DNA from: Robbsia betulipollinis
GTDB taxonomy: Bacteria; Pseudomonadota; Gammaproteobacteria; Burkholderiales; Burkholderiaceae
Assembly (NCBI RefSeq): GCF_026624755.1
Contig: NZ_JAPMXC010000001.1
Span: 2,390,365 to 2,454,364 of the forward strand
Reading direction: 5' to 3'
Length of the DNA: 64,000 nucleotides
Shown: piece by piece, positions 25,532 through 34,620 of the stretch
Layout of the letters: the number at the start of each line of letters is the position of its first letter
Numbering within the stretch: the first letter of the stretch is position 1
Program-made: the position numbers and the translations under genes
The notes under the pieces: model-generated
Told to the model about the DNA's origin: nothing
Seen by the model: the letters and a program-made list of their open reading frames with translations, nothing else
The model's database searches: none

Positions 25532-27247
25532 TTATTTTCCCCAGCTGTCCTTCAACGAGACGATGCGGTTGAACACCGGTCGCCCCGGGACCGAATCGAC
25601 CCGGTCGGCGACGAAGTACCCATGCCGCTCGAACTGCACCCGTGTATCGGGCGCCAGCGCGCGCGCGCCGGTTTCGAGGTAGGCCGGCACGACCCGCTTC
25701 GCGTTCGGGTTCAGACCGGCGAGGAAATCCTGGCCGCCCGCGCCCGGGTGAGCATCGCTGAACAGCCGGTCGTACAGTCGTACCTCCGCAGCATAGGCGT
25801 GCGCCGCGCTGACCCAGTGGATGTTGCCCTTGACCTTGTAGGTGCCGGCCCCGTCGGTGCCGGACTTGCTGTCGGGGAAATAGGTGCAGTGCACGGCCGT
25901 GACCTTGCCGTCGGCATCTTTGTCGAAACCGGTACATTCGACGACGAAGCCGTAGCGCAGACGCACGCGGTTGCCCGGGAACAGACGGAAATACCCCTTC
26001 GGCGGCGTTTCGTTGAAATCCTCGCGTTCGATCCACGACTCGCGGGTGAGCGGGAATTCGCGGTTGCCGCGTTGCGGATGATGCGGGTGGACCGGCGCGA
26101 GGCAGGGTTCGACGGTTCCTTCCGGAAAGTTGTCGATGATCAGCTTCAGCGGGTCGAGCACCGCGATCGCGCGCGGCGCGAGCGGATCGAGATCGTCGCG
26201 CAGCGACTGCTCGAGCACCCCCATGTCGATCCACGAGTCCGCCTTCGAGACGCCGATGCGCTCGCAGAAGAGCCGGATCGATTCCGGCGTGAAGCCGCGC
26301 CGGCGCAGTCCGACGAGCGTGGGCATGCGCGGGTCGTCCCAGCCGTCGACATGCTTTTCGTTCACGAGCTGCAGCAGCTTGCGCTTGCTGGTGATCGCGT
26401 ACGTGAGGTTGAGCCGCGCGAATTCGATCTGCTGCGGCAGGGGCCGGCTGAATTCCCCGGCTTCGGCCAGCTGCTCGAGCACCCAGTCGTAGAGCGGGCG
26501 GTGGTCCTCGAATTCGAGCGTGCACAGCGAATGCGTGATGTTCTCGATCGCGTCCGAGATGCAGTGCGTGTAGTCGTACATCGGGTAGACGCACCACGCG
26601 TCGCCGGTGCGGTGATGGTGCGCGTGGCGGATGCGATACAGCACGGGGTCGCGCAGATTGATGTTCGGCGACGCCATGTCGATCTTCGCGCGCAACACAT
26701 GTTCGCCGTCACCGAATTCACCCGCGCGCATCCGCCGGAACAACGCGAGATTCTCGTCGACGCCGCGGTCCCGGTAGGGCGAGGGCGTGCCTGGCTCGGT
26801 CAGCGAACCGCGCGCGGCGCGCATCGCCTCGGCGCTTTGGCTGTCGACATAGGCGCGGCCGAGTTCGATCAGCCGCTCGGCGAGCCGGTACAGGCGCTCG
26901 AAGTAGTCGCTCGCATAGTAGAGATGCGCGGTGGCCGCGGGATCGTCCGGACGCGTCCAGGAAAAGCCCAGCCAGCGTACCGAGTCGATGATCGAATCGA
27001 CGTACTCCGTGTCTTCCTTCTCCGGGTTGGTGTCGTCGAAGCGCAGGTGGCAGACGCCGCCGTAGTCGCGGGCGATGCCGAAGTTCACATGGATGCTCTT
27101 CGCATGGCCCACGTGCAGATAACCGTTCGGCTCGGGCGGAAAGCGCGTCTCGACGCGACCGTTCCATTTCCCCGAACGCGTATCCTCGTCGATGATATTG
27201 CGGATGAAGTTGGACGCGACCGGCGCGTCTTTGGAGTCGGTGCTCAT
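25532..27247 (-). CDS. glnS: Glutaminyl-tRNA synthetase
   Basis: Class I aminoacyl-tRNA synthetase that charges tRNA-Gln. HIGH motif: RFPPEPNGYLHVGHAKSIHVNFG (HVGH). The KMSKS variant lies in AITSKRKLLQLV. The anticodon-binding beta-barrel region (about 350-571) includes CTGFDKDADGKVTAVHCTYF. The length of 571 residues is close to that of E. coli GlnRS. It is convergent with tcdA and divergent from ggt. GlnRS itself makes the indirect amidation route unnecessary for Gln. Confidence 0.97.
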   Translation of the reverse strand: MSTDSKDAPVASNFIRNIIDEDTRSGKWNGRVETRFPPEPNGYLHVGHAKSIHVNFGIARDYGGVCHLRFDDTNPEKEDTEYVDSIIDSVRWLGFSWTRPDDPAATAHLYYASDYFERLYRLAERLIELGRAYVDSQSAEAMRAARGSLTEPGTPSPYRDRGVDENLALFRRMRAGEFGDGEHVLRAKIDMASPNINLRDPVLYRIRHAHHHRTGDAWCVYPMYDYTHCISDAIENITHSLCTLEFEDHRPLYDWVLEQLAEAGEFSRPLPQQIEFARLNLTYAITSKRKLLQLVNEKHVDGWDDPRMPTLVGLRRRGFTPESIRLFCERIGVSKADSWIDMGVLEQSLRDDLDPLAPRAIAVLDPLKLIIDNFPEGTVEPCLAPVHPHHPQRGNREFPLTRESWIEREDFNETPPKGYFRLFPGNRVRLRYGFVVECTGFDKDADGKVTAVHCTYFPDSKSGTDGAGTYKVKGNIHWVSAAHAYAAEVRLYDRLFSDAHPGAGGQDFLAGLNPNAKRVVPAYLETGARALAPDTRVQFERHGYFVADRVDSVPGRPVFNRIVSLKDSWGK

Positions 27248-27453
27248 GCGATGGCGGAGTCGGAAATCCGGACTATGGGTGGATAGCCGGTCATTTTACC
27301 GCACCGCCGCGGTGCGCAGACGCGGATGACGCGGATTCCGGTGCCCGCGGCGGGTCTGGGAATTTTCTCCGATTCGATGAAAAGCCAGGACGGGCTTGCC
27401 TAACCGGAAGCGCGCACGGCAAGATGGCGGCTCGATGCAATATGGAGTCTTCG

Positions 27454-29226
27454 ATGATTCTCGACCGCCTGTCCCGTTCTTCCGGTGTCGCCAGATGGTG
27501 CGCGTGCGCGCTGCTGGCGACTGTCACCGCCTTTGCCGGCACCGCGCCCGCGCTGGCGAAACGCGCCCCCGCGCCAGCGCTCGACAGCGCGGCGGTCGCG
27601 GTTGCGGACCGCTACAGCGCGCAGGCCGCCGAGCAGATCCTGCGCGCCGGCGGCAACGCGGTCGACGCGGCGGTGGCGATCGCGTTCACGCTCGCGGTGA
27701 CCTATCCCGAGGCGGGCAATATCGGCGGCGGTGGCTTCATGACGCTCTACGTCGACGGCAAGCCGTATTTCCTCGACTACCGCGAACGCGCGCCGCAGGC
27801 GGCGACGCGCGAGATGTATCTGGACAACAAGGGCAAGGTCGTTCCGGGCGCGAGTCTGATCGGCGGCCGCTCGGCCGGCGTGCCGGGCACGGTGATGGGC
27901 ATGTGGGAAGCGCAACGCCGGTTCGGCAAGCTCAAGTGGAAGCAGGTGCTCGCCCCGGCCATCGCCTACGCGAGCGACGGCTTCGAGGTCGACGAGCAAC
28001 TTCAGTCGCGCCGCGACAAGGCCCATGCGGAATTCGCCGGCAAGACCAATTTCGATGCGTACTTCTCCGGCCTGAACCGGGGCGCGACCTTCCGTCAGCC
28101 CGAGCTCGCCGCCACGTTGACGCGCATCGCGGATGACGGTGCGACCGAATTCTATACCGGTCAGACCGCGGACCTGATCGCCGAGGCGATGCGCGGCCAC
28201 GGGCTGATCTCGAAGGACGATCTGGCTGCCTATCGCGCGGTCTGGCGCGAACCGGTGCAGGCGGACTGGAACGGATACCGGGTCATCACCGCGCCGCCGC
28301 CCAGTTCCGGCGGGATAGGACTGGTGCAGATGCTCCGGATGAAGTCCGATCTGGCGCCTGCCTTCGAGGGCGTGCCGGTCAATTCGCCGAAATACATTCA
28401 TCTGGTCGCCGAGATCGAGAAGCGGGTCTTCGCCGATCGTGCCGAATACCTGGGGGACCCCGATTTCTACAAGGTGCCGGTCGCGCGCCTGATCGATCCC
28501 GCCTATCTGCAAAAGCGTGCCGACGAAATCAGTCCGGACCATATCTCGGTCACGAAGAATATTCGGCCGGGACTCGACGTGTCAGCGCTGGGCGTGCAGT
28601 CCGGCGGCAATGCCGATGTGGCCGGGTCGATGCCGGAGAAAGCCGAGACCACCCATTACTCGGTCGTCGACAAATGGGGTAACGCGGTATCGAACACCTA
28701 TACGATCAACGGCTATTTTGGTTCGGGCGTCGTGGTGCCGGGAGCCGGCTTCCTGCTGAACGACGAGATGGACGATTTCGCGGCAAAGCCCGGCGTCGCC
28801 AATATGTTCGGCGTGGTGGGCAGCGACGCGAACGCGATCGCTCCCGGGAAACGCCCCCTGTCCTCGATGTCGCCGACCATTCTGACGCGGGACGGCAAGG
28901 TGGCGCTGGTCATCGGCACGCCGGGCGGTTCGCGGATCTTCACGTCGATCTTCCAGGTGATCGAAAACCTCTACGGTTTCCACATGTCGTTGGACGGCGC
29001 GGTCGCGCAGATGCGCTTCCATCATCAGTTGTTGCCTGAAAACACCATTTTCTGGGAGCCCTATGCGCCGCTCGACGGGGACCTGGCGAAACAGGTGGAA
29101 GCGCTGGGATACAAGCTGCAAGCCCAGTCGTTCAATGGCGATATCCAGGCGATTCAGGTCGAGGGCCGCACCGCCACGCCGATGGCCGACCCGCGAGGCC
29201 GAGGCGTCACGCTGATCGTCAAGTAA
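27454..29226 (+). CDS. ggt: Gamma-glutamyltransferase
   Basis: Periplasmic N-terminal-nucleophile hydrolase that cleaves glutathione and other gamma-glutamyl compounds. I chose the ATG at 27454, which has GGAG six bases upstream; the signal peptide then runs through ARWCACALLATVTAFAGTAPALA. The large subunit has GGNAVDAAVAIAFTLAVTYPEAGNIGGGGFM. Autoprocessing occurs before the catalytic Thr in KAETTHYSVVDKWGNAVSNTYTING; the small subunit contains the oxyanion and substrate loop (GKRPLSSMSPTI) and the GTPGGSRI motif. It has 590 residues. A GC-rich hairpin follows the stop. Confidence 0.95.
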   Translation: MILDRLSRSSGVARWCACALLATVTAFAGTAPALAKRAPAPALDSAAVAVADRYSAQAAEQILRAGGNAVDAAVAIAFTLAVTYPEAGNIGGGGFMTLYVDGKPYFLDYRERAPQAATREMYLDNKGKVVPGASLIGGRSAGVPGTVMGMWEAQRRFGKLKWKQVLAPAIAYASDGFEVDEQLQSRRDKAHAEFAGKTNFDAYFSGLNRGATFRQPELAATLTRIADDGATEFYTGQTADLIAEAMRGHGLISKDDLAAYRAVWREPVQADWNGYRVITAPPPSSGGIGLVQMLRMKSDLAPAFEGVPVNSPKYIHLVAEIEKRVFADRAEYLGDPDFYKVPVARLIDPAYLQKRADEISPDHISVTKNIRPGLDVSALGVQSGGNADVAGSMPEKAETTHYSVVDKWGNAVSNTYTINGYFGSGVVVPGAGFLLNDEMDDFAAKPGVANMFGVVGSDANAIAPGKRPLSSMSPTILTRDGKVALVIGTPGGSRIFTSIFQVIENLYGFHMSLDGAVAQMRFHHQLLPENTIFWEPYAPLDGDLAKQVEALGYKLQAQSFNGDIQAIQVEGRTATPMADPRGRGVTLIVK

Positions 29227-29244
29227 AGTCACGGTGTACGTGCC

Positions 29245-29276
29245 GCGGCCCCGCGGCATGCTGAAAGCGGGGCCGC
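29245..29276 (+). terminator. GC-rich hairpin after ggt
   Basis: GCGGCCCCGC (29245-29254) and GCGGGGCCGC (29267-29276) form a perfect 10-base stem with a 12-base loop. The lack of a U-run makes a standard intrinsic terminator uncertain; it may terminate weakly or protect the mRNA 3' end. Confidence 0.4.
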
Positions 29277-29353
29277 AAAAGTGCATCACCCCTTCTGGGA
29301 CGACACCCCCCGAGACATCGCCCTACCCATGGGCGTGAGTGCGGGGCTAACTG

Positions 29354-29359
29354 TATAAT
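29354..29359 (+). promoter_or_regulatory. Candidate -10 element of alaS
   Basis: A perfect TATAAT lies about 150 bases before the alaS start. No good -35 is seen at 16-18 bases upstream. The leader between it and alaS is GC-rich and without a recognisable element. Confidence 0.4.
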
Positions 29360-29506
29360 CGGCGGTTTGCAGTCGGACGCAGGCCCATGGCTTGCGCATG
29401 CGCGGGGAAAGGACTGCCGAGGCGCCCGTCTTCCCGTTGTGCGGCGGCGTTCCGCTTCCCGTCGACCGTATTGCATCCCACGCTTCGCATTCCAGCATTC
29501 CACGCC

Positions 29507-32170
29507 ATGAAAGCCGCCGATATCCGCAGCAAGTTCCTCCGTTTCTTCGAGTCGAAAGGACACACGATCGTGCGTTCGTCGAGCCTGGTGCCGGCAAACG
29601 ATCCGACCTTGCTGTTCACCAACTCCGGGATGGTGCAGTTCAAGGACGTGTTCCTGGGCACCGACCCCCGCCCGTACTCGCGCGCCACCAGCGCGCAACG
29701 CAGCGTGCGTGCCGGCGGCAAGCACAACGACCTCGAAAACGTCGGCTACACGGCGCGTCACCATACCTTCTTCGAGATGCTGGGCAATTTCTCGTTCGGG
29801 GATTATTTCAAGCGCGATGCGATCCATTACGCATGGGAGCTGTTGACCCAGGTCTACGCCTTGCCCGCCGACAAGCTCTGGGTCACCGTCTATCACGAGG
29901 ACGACGAGGCGTACGCGATCTGGGCGAACGAGGTGGGCGTGCCGGCCGAACGGATCATCCGCATCGGCGACAACAAGGGCGCGCGCTACGCGTCGGACAA
30001 TTTCTGGCAGATGGCCGATACCGGTCCGTGCGGCCCCTGTTCGGAAATTTTCTATGACCACGGCCCGGAGATCTGGGGCGGGCCGCCCGGGTCTCCCGAC
30101 GAGGACGGCGACCGTTACATCGAGATCTGGAATCTGGTTTTCATGCAGTTCAACCGCGACGCCCAGGGCAATATGACGCCGCTGCCGAAGCAGTGCGTGG
30201 ACACCGGCATGGGGCTCGAACGGGTGGCGGCCGTGTTGCAGCACGTGCACAGCAACTACGAAATCGACCTGTTCCAGACATTGATCAAGGCCGCGGGACG
30301 CGAGACCGGCGTGAGCGATCTCGGCAACAACTCGCTGAAGGTGATCGCCGACCATATCCGCGCCTGTTCCTTCCTGATCGTCGACGGCGTCATCCCGGGT
30401 AACGAGGGGCGCGGTTACGTCTTGCGCCGCATCGTGCGCCGTGCGATCCGCCACGGCTACAAGCTGGGCCGCCGGGGAGCGTTCTTCCATCGTCTGGTCG
30501 GCGATCTGGTCGCGGAGATGGGCACCGCCTATCCGGAGCTGGCCGAGGCGCGCACGCGCGTCACCGACATCCTGCGTCAGGAGGAGGAGCGTTTCTTCGA
30601 GACGATCGAAAACGGGATGGAGATTCTCGACGCGACGATCGGTGCGCTGGAAGCGGGGCGTCCCCCGGCCGTGGCGGGCGCCGACGCGACTCCCGCGCCG
30701 CTGGTGCTCTCGGGTGACATCGCGTTCAAGCTGCATGACACCTACGGTTTTCCGCTGGATCTGACCGCCGACGTCTGCCGCGAGCGCGGCATCGTCGTCG
30801 ACGAGGTCGCCTTCGACGCGGCGATGACGCGCCAGCGGCAGCAGGCGCGCGCGGCCGGCAAATTCAAGATGGCGAGCGCGCTCGAATACAACGGCGCGAA
30901 GACATCCTTCCTTGGATATGACGCGATCGTCGCCGACGACGCCCGTATCGTCGCGCTATATGCGGACGGCACCGCGGTGGAGCGCATCGTCGCCGGTCAG
31001 GATGCGGTGATCGTCCTCGACCACACGCCGTTCTACGCGGAATCCGGTGGTCAGGTGGGCGATCAGGGCGTGCTGTCGACCGACCTCGCGCGTTTCGCGG
31101 TGACCGATACGTTGAAGGTGCAGGCTGACGTCGTCGGCCACCACGGCATGCTGGAGCAGGGCGAGTTGGCGCGTGGCGATGTCGTCCACGCGACGGTCGA
31201 CGGCGTGCGCCGCGCGCGCACCGCCCGCAATCACTCGGCGACGCACCTGATGCACAAGGCCTTGCGCGATGTTCTCGGCGGCCACGTGCAGCAAAAGGGT
31301 TCGCTGGTGGATGCCGACAAGACCCGTTTCGACTTCGCGCACCATTCGCCGCTGAGCGCGGAGGAGATCCGCCGCATCGAGGAATTGGTGAACGCCGAGG
31401 TGCTGGCGAACGCGCCGGCGGTGATTCGTTCGATGGCCTATGACGACGCGGTCAAGTCCGGGGCGATGGCCCTGTTCGGCGAGAAGTACGGCGACGAAGT
31501 CCGCGTGCTCGATCTGGGCAGTTCCCGCGAGTTGTGCGGCGGCACCCATGTGTCGCGCACCGGCGACATCGGTCTGTTCAAGGTGCTCGCCGAGACGGGC
31601 GTCGCGGCGGGCATCCGCCGTATCGAAGCGATCACCGGCGACAATTCGGTGCGCTTCGTGCAGGGGCTCGATCAGCGCCTGGGCGCGGCGGCCGCGGCGC
31701 TCAAGGTGCCGCCGGCCGAGGTGACGCAACGCATCCTGCAACAGCAGGAGCAACTGCGCGCGCTCGAGAAGGAATTGGGACAACTGAAGTCGAAAGTGGC
31801 GTCGAGCCAGGGCGACGATCTGCTCGCGCAGGTGGTCGACGTCAGCGGGGTGCAGGTCCTCGCCGCCCAGCTCGACGGCGCCGATCCGAAGGTGCTGCGG
31901 GAGTCGGTCGACCGTCTGAAGGACAAGCTCAAGCATGCGGCCATCGTGCTCGGGACCGTGACCGACGGCCGGGTCAGCCTGGTTGCCGGTGTGACGGCCG
32001 ATGCGTCGAAGCAGGTCAAGGCGGGCGACCTCGTCAACTTCGTCGCGCAGCAGGTGGGTGGCAAGGGCGGCGGGCGGCCGGACCTGGCGCAGGCAGGCGG
32101 GACCGACGCGGCGGCGCTGCCCGCGGCACTGGCCGCAGTGCCCGGCTGGATCGAAGCGCTGCTGGCCTGA
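29507..32170 (+). CDS. alaS: Alanyl-tRNA synthetase
   Basis: Class II synthetase that charges tRNA-Ala and edits mischarged Ser/Gly. It starts [22 protein letters not shown]; an open extension to 29387 is rejected. Catalytic core: [27 protein letters not shown]. Editing domain: [24 protein letters not shown], with the HxxxH zinc site, and [16 protein letters not shown]. The C-terminal coiled coil ([26 protein letters not shown]) leads to a C-Ala domain ending [15 protein letters not shown]. It has 887 residues. A strong terminator follows. Confidence 0.97.
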   Translation: MKAADIRSKFLRFFESKGHTIVRSSSLVPANDPTLLFTNSGMVQFKDVFLGTDPRPYSRATSAQRSVRAGGKHNDLENVGYTARHHTFFEMLGNFSFGDYFKRDAIHYAWELLTQVYALPADKLWVTVYHEDDEAYAIWANEVGVPAERIIRIGDNKGARYASDNFWQMADTGPCGPCSEIFYDHGPEIWGGPPGSPDEDGDRYIEIWNLVFMQFNRDAQGNMTPLPKQCVDTGMGLERVAAVLQHVHSNYEIDLFQTLIKAAGRETGVSDLGNNSLKVIADHIRACSFLIVDGVIPGNEGRGYVLRRIVRRAIRHGYKLGRRGAFFHRLVGDLVAEMGTAYPELAEARTRVTDILRQEEERFFETIENGMEILDATIGALEAGRPPAVAGADATPAPLVLSGDIAFKLHDTYGFPLDLTADVCRERGIVVDEVAFDAAMTRQRQQARAAGKFKMASALEYNGAKTSFLGYDAIVADDARIVALYADGTAVERIVAGQDAVIVLDHTPFYAESGGQVGDQGVLSTDLARFAVTDTLKVQADVVGHHGMLEQGELARGDVVHATVDGVRRARTARNHSATHLMHKALRDVLGGHVQQKGSLVDADKTRFDFAHHSPLSAEEIRRIEELVNAEVLANAPAVIRSMAYDDAVKSGAMALFGEKYGDEVRVLDLGSSRELCGGTHVSRTGDIGLFKVLAETGVAAGIRRIEAITGDNSVRFVQGLDQRLGAAAAALKVPPAEVTQRILQQQEQLRALEKELGQLKSKVASSQGDDLLAQVVDVSGVQVLAAQLDGADPKVLRESVDRLKDKLKHAAIVLGTVTDGRVSLVAGVTADASKQVKAGDLVNFVAQQVGGKGGGRPDLAQAGGTDAAALPAALAAVPGWIEALLA

Positions 32171-32206
32171 CGGACCTGATCCGGGCATCATCGATCTCAT
32201 GCAACG

Positions 32207-32229
32207 CCGCCGCATCCGCGGCGGTTTTT
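32207..32229 (+). terminator. Intrinsic terminator of alaS
   Basis: CCGCCGC, loop ATCC, GCGGCGG, then five T. It lies between alaS and ltaE, about 20 bases before the ltaE start, so ltaE probably depends on read-through or on a promoter inside alaS. Confidence 0.88.
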
Positions 32230-32248
32230 CATCTCCAGAAGGTGGCTC

Positions 32249-33331
32249 ATGCAGGATTTCGCTTCCGACAATTACGCCGGCGTGTGCCCCGAGGCGCTGC
32301 GTGCGCTGGTCGAGGCCAATGCCAGCGGTCATGAGGTGGCGTACGGCGACGATTCCTGGACCCGTCGGGTCTGCGACCGGCTGCGCGCGCTTTTCGAGAC
32401 CGACTGCGAGGTATTCTTTGTCTTCAACGGCACGGCGGCCAATTCGCTGGCGCTGGCGTCGCTGTGCCAGTCGTACCAATCTGTGATCTGCCACGAACTG
32501 GCGCACGTCGAGACCGACGAGTGCGGTGGCCCGGAGTTCTTCTCCAACGGGTCCAAGCTCATCACGTCGCGCGGACCGCTGGGCAAGCTCGATCCGGTGG
32601 CGATCGAAGCGCTGGTGACGCGGCGCAACGATATCCATTCGCCGCGTCCGAAGGCGGTCACGCTGACGCAGGCGACCGAAGTCGGTACCCTCTATACGGT
32701 CGAGGAGGTCAGGGCGATCAGTGAGGTCGCGCACCGGCACGGCATGTCGGTGCACATGGACGGCGCGCGCTTCGCGAACGCGGTCGCGGCGCTGGCGGTG
32801 TCGCCGGCGGACATGACCTGGCGGGCGGGCGTCGACGTGCTGTGCTTCGGCGGCACCAAGAACGGCCTGCCGGTGGGCGAGGCGGTGGTGTTCTTCAAAA
32901 AGTCGCTGGCCGCGGACTTCGCCTACCGCGTGAAGCAGGCCGGCCAGCTCGCGTCGAAAATGCGTTTCATCTCCGCGCCCTGGCTGGGTCTGCTGGACGA
33001 CGACGTGTGGCTGCGCAACGCGCGGCATGCGAATGCGATGGCGCGTTTGCTCGCCGAGCGCATTGGTGCGATTCCGGGCGTGCGGATCATGTTCCCGCCG
33101 CAGGCGAACGCGGTGTTCGCCGAATTGCCGGTGGACGCGGCACGCACGCTACGGCAAAACGGCTGGGTATTCTACGATTTCATCGCCGCGGGCGGCAGCC
33201 GCCTGATGTGCGCATGGGATACGGCGCCGGAGACGGTGGCGCGTTTCGCCGCCGAACTGAACGCGGCCGTGATGGCCGGCCGGGCAGTCGCGCCGGCCGC
33301 CGTTCCGCCCATCGAACCCACCGCCGCCTAG
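32249..33331 (+). CDS. ltaE: Low-specificity L-threonine aldolase
   Basis: PLP-dependent aldolase that cleaves L-threonine or L-allo-threonine to glycine and acetaldehyde. Motifs: FASDNYAGVCPEALRAL, YGDDSWTRRV, FVFNGTAANSLALASL, MSVHMDGARFANAVAAL and the PLP lysine in FGGTKNGLPVGEAVVFF. It has 360 residues. AAGG precedes the ATG. It follows alaS after a terminator, and a TusA-family gene follows about 20 bases downstream. Confidence 0.93.
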   Translation: MQDFASDNYAGVCPEALRALVEANASGHEVAYGDDSWTRRVCDRLRALFETDCEVFFVFNGTAANSLALASLCQSYQSVICHELAHVETDECGGPEFFSNGSKLITSRGPLGKLDPVAIEALVTRRNDIHSPRPKAVTLTQATEVGTLYTVEEVRAISEVAHRHGMSVHMDGARFANAVAALAVSPADMTWRAGVDVLCFGGTKNGLPVGEAVVFFKKSLAADFAYRVKQAGQLASKMRFISAPWLGLLDDDVWLRNARHANAMARLLAERIGAIPGVRIMFPPQANAVFAELPVDAARTLRQNGWVFYDFIAAGGSRLMCAWDTAPETVARFAAELNAAVMAGRAVAPAAVPPIEPTAA

Positions 33332-33352
33332 ACGCGGCAACCGGAAGCAACG

Positions 33353-33583
33353 ATGCTCGAAGTGAACAAGGAAGTGGATGCGCGGGGTCTGACCTGCCCG
33401 TTGCCGATCCTGCGCGCGAAGAAGGCGCTTGCAGACATGAGCACCGGCGAGATTCTGAAGGTCAGCGCCACGGACCCGGGTTCGCAGCGGGATTTCGCGG
33501 CCTTCGCGAAACAGACCGGCAATGCCATCGTCGAAACGAGTTCGCATGACAAGGTCTTCGTGTTCCTGATTCGTCGGCGCTGA
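33353..33583 (+). CDS. TusA-family sulfurtransferase
   Basis: Small 76-residue sulfur carrier-type protein: DARGLTCPLPILRAKKALADMSTGEILKV contains the CPxP motif with the persulfide-bearing Cys at residue 15. TusA relays sulfur to tRNA thiolation or other acceptors. There may be other paralogs elsewhere, so I do not assign the tusA symbol. It lies just after ltaE on the same strand and is convergent with galU. Confidence 0.9.
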   Translation: MLEVNKEVDARGLTCPLPILRAKKALADMSTGEILKVSATDPGSQRDFAAFAKQTGNAIVETSSHDKVFVFLIRRR

Positions 33584-33605
33584 CAGGGCGCCTTCGGCGA
33601 CCGGG

Positions 33606-33643
33606 AAAAAAAACGCCTCGCGTCCGTTCGGGAGGCGAGGCGT
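33606..33643 (-). terminator. Intrinsic terminator of galU
   Basis: On the minus strand ACGCCTCGC (33643-33635) pairs with GCGAGGCGT (33621-33613), followed by a run of eight T. It lies about 55 bases past the galU stop. Confidence 0.88.
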
Positions 33644-33697
33644 AGATGCTTTCCCGCCCGTAGGCAGAAAAGACGCGGGGACCTACTCAGGCAACGA

Positions 33698-34579
33698 TCA
33701 GCTTTCCATGACCGGCGAACGGGTCCGCAGGTATTCCTCGAACTGGTCCTTCACTTCCGGGTGGCGCAGCGCGAACTCGACGGTCGCCTTCAGGTAACCC
33801 AGCTTGCTGCCGCAGTCGAAACGCGTGCCGTGGTACTTGTACGCCAGCACTTGCTCGTCGGCCAGCAGCGCCTGGATCGCGTCCGTCAGCTGGTACTCGC
33901 CGCCCGCGCCGGTCTTCAACGCGCGAATGTGGTCGAAAATACGCGGCTTCAATACGTAGCGGCCGACCACGCCCAGGTTCGACGGTGCGACTTCGGGTGC
34001 CGGCTTCTCGACGATGCCGGACAGTTTGTAGATGTTCTCTTCCTGCTGGCGGCCGTCGACGATACCGTAGGACGCCGTTTCGGATGCCGGGATTTCTTCG
34101 ACGCCGATCACCGAGCTATGGTAGTGATTGAACACCTCGACCATCTGCGTCAGCACGGGCGGCTTGCCGTACAGCAAGTCGTCCGCCAGGATGACCGCGA
34201 ACGGGTGGTCGCCCACCAGCTTCTCGGCGCACAGCACCGCGTGGCCCAGGCCAAGCGCTTCCGGCTGACGCACGTAAAAGCAATCGACGTTCGCCGGCTT
34301 GATGCTGCGTACCAGGTCCAGCAGCTTCTGCTTGCCCCGGGCTTCGAGTTCGGCCTCGATTTCGTACGATTTGTCGAAATGGTCCTCGATCGCGCGCTTG
34401 CTGCGGCCCGTCACGAAAATCATCTCGGTAATGCCGGCGGCGATCGCTTCCTCGACCGCGTACTGGATCAATGGCTTGTCGACCACCGGCAGCATTTCCT
34501 TCGGACTGGCCTTGGTTGCCGGCAGGAAACGCGTTCCCAGGCCAGCAACGGGAAATACCGCTTTCGTTACTTTCAACAT
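33698..34579 (-). CDS. galU: UTP-glucose-1-phosphate uridylyltransferase
   Basis: Makes UDP-glucose for surface polysaccharides and trehalose. Nucleotide-binding motif: [40 protein letters not shown]; further on [21 protein letters not shown] and [21 protein letters not shown]-type residues near the C-terminus. It has 293 residues. It lies about 40 bases downstream of valS on the same strand and may be transcribed with it, ending at the terminator at 33606-33643. Confidence 0.97.
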   Translation of the reverse strand: MLKVTKAVFPVAGLGTRFLPATKASPKEMLPVVDKPLIQYAVEEAIAAGITEMIFVTGRSKRAIEDHFDKSYEIEAELEARGKQKLLDLVRSIKPANVDCFYVRQPEALGLGHAVLCAEKLVGDHPFAVILADDLLYGKPPVLTQMVEVFNHYHSSVIGVEEIPASETASYGIVDGRQQEENIYKLSGIVEKPAPEVAPSNLGVVGRYVLKPRIFDHIRALKTGAGGEYQLTDAIQALLADEQVLAYKYHGTRFDCGSKLGYLKATVEFALRHPEVKDQFEEYLRTRSPVMES

Positions 34580-34620
34580 GTTTGAAAACCCCGCGTTTTA
34601 TATTGGAAGAAGAATAGGAA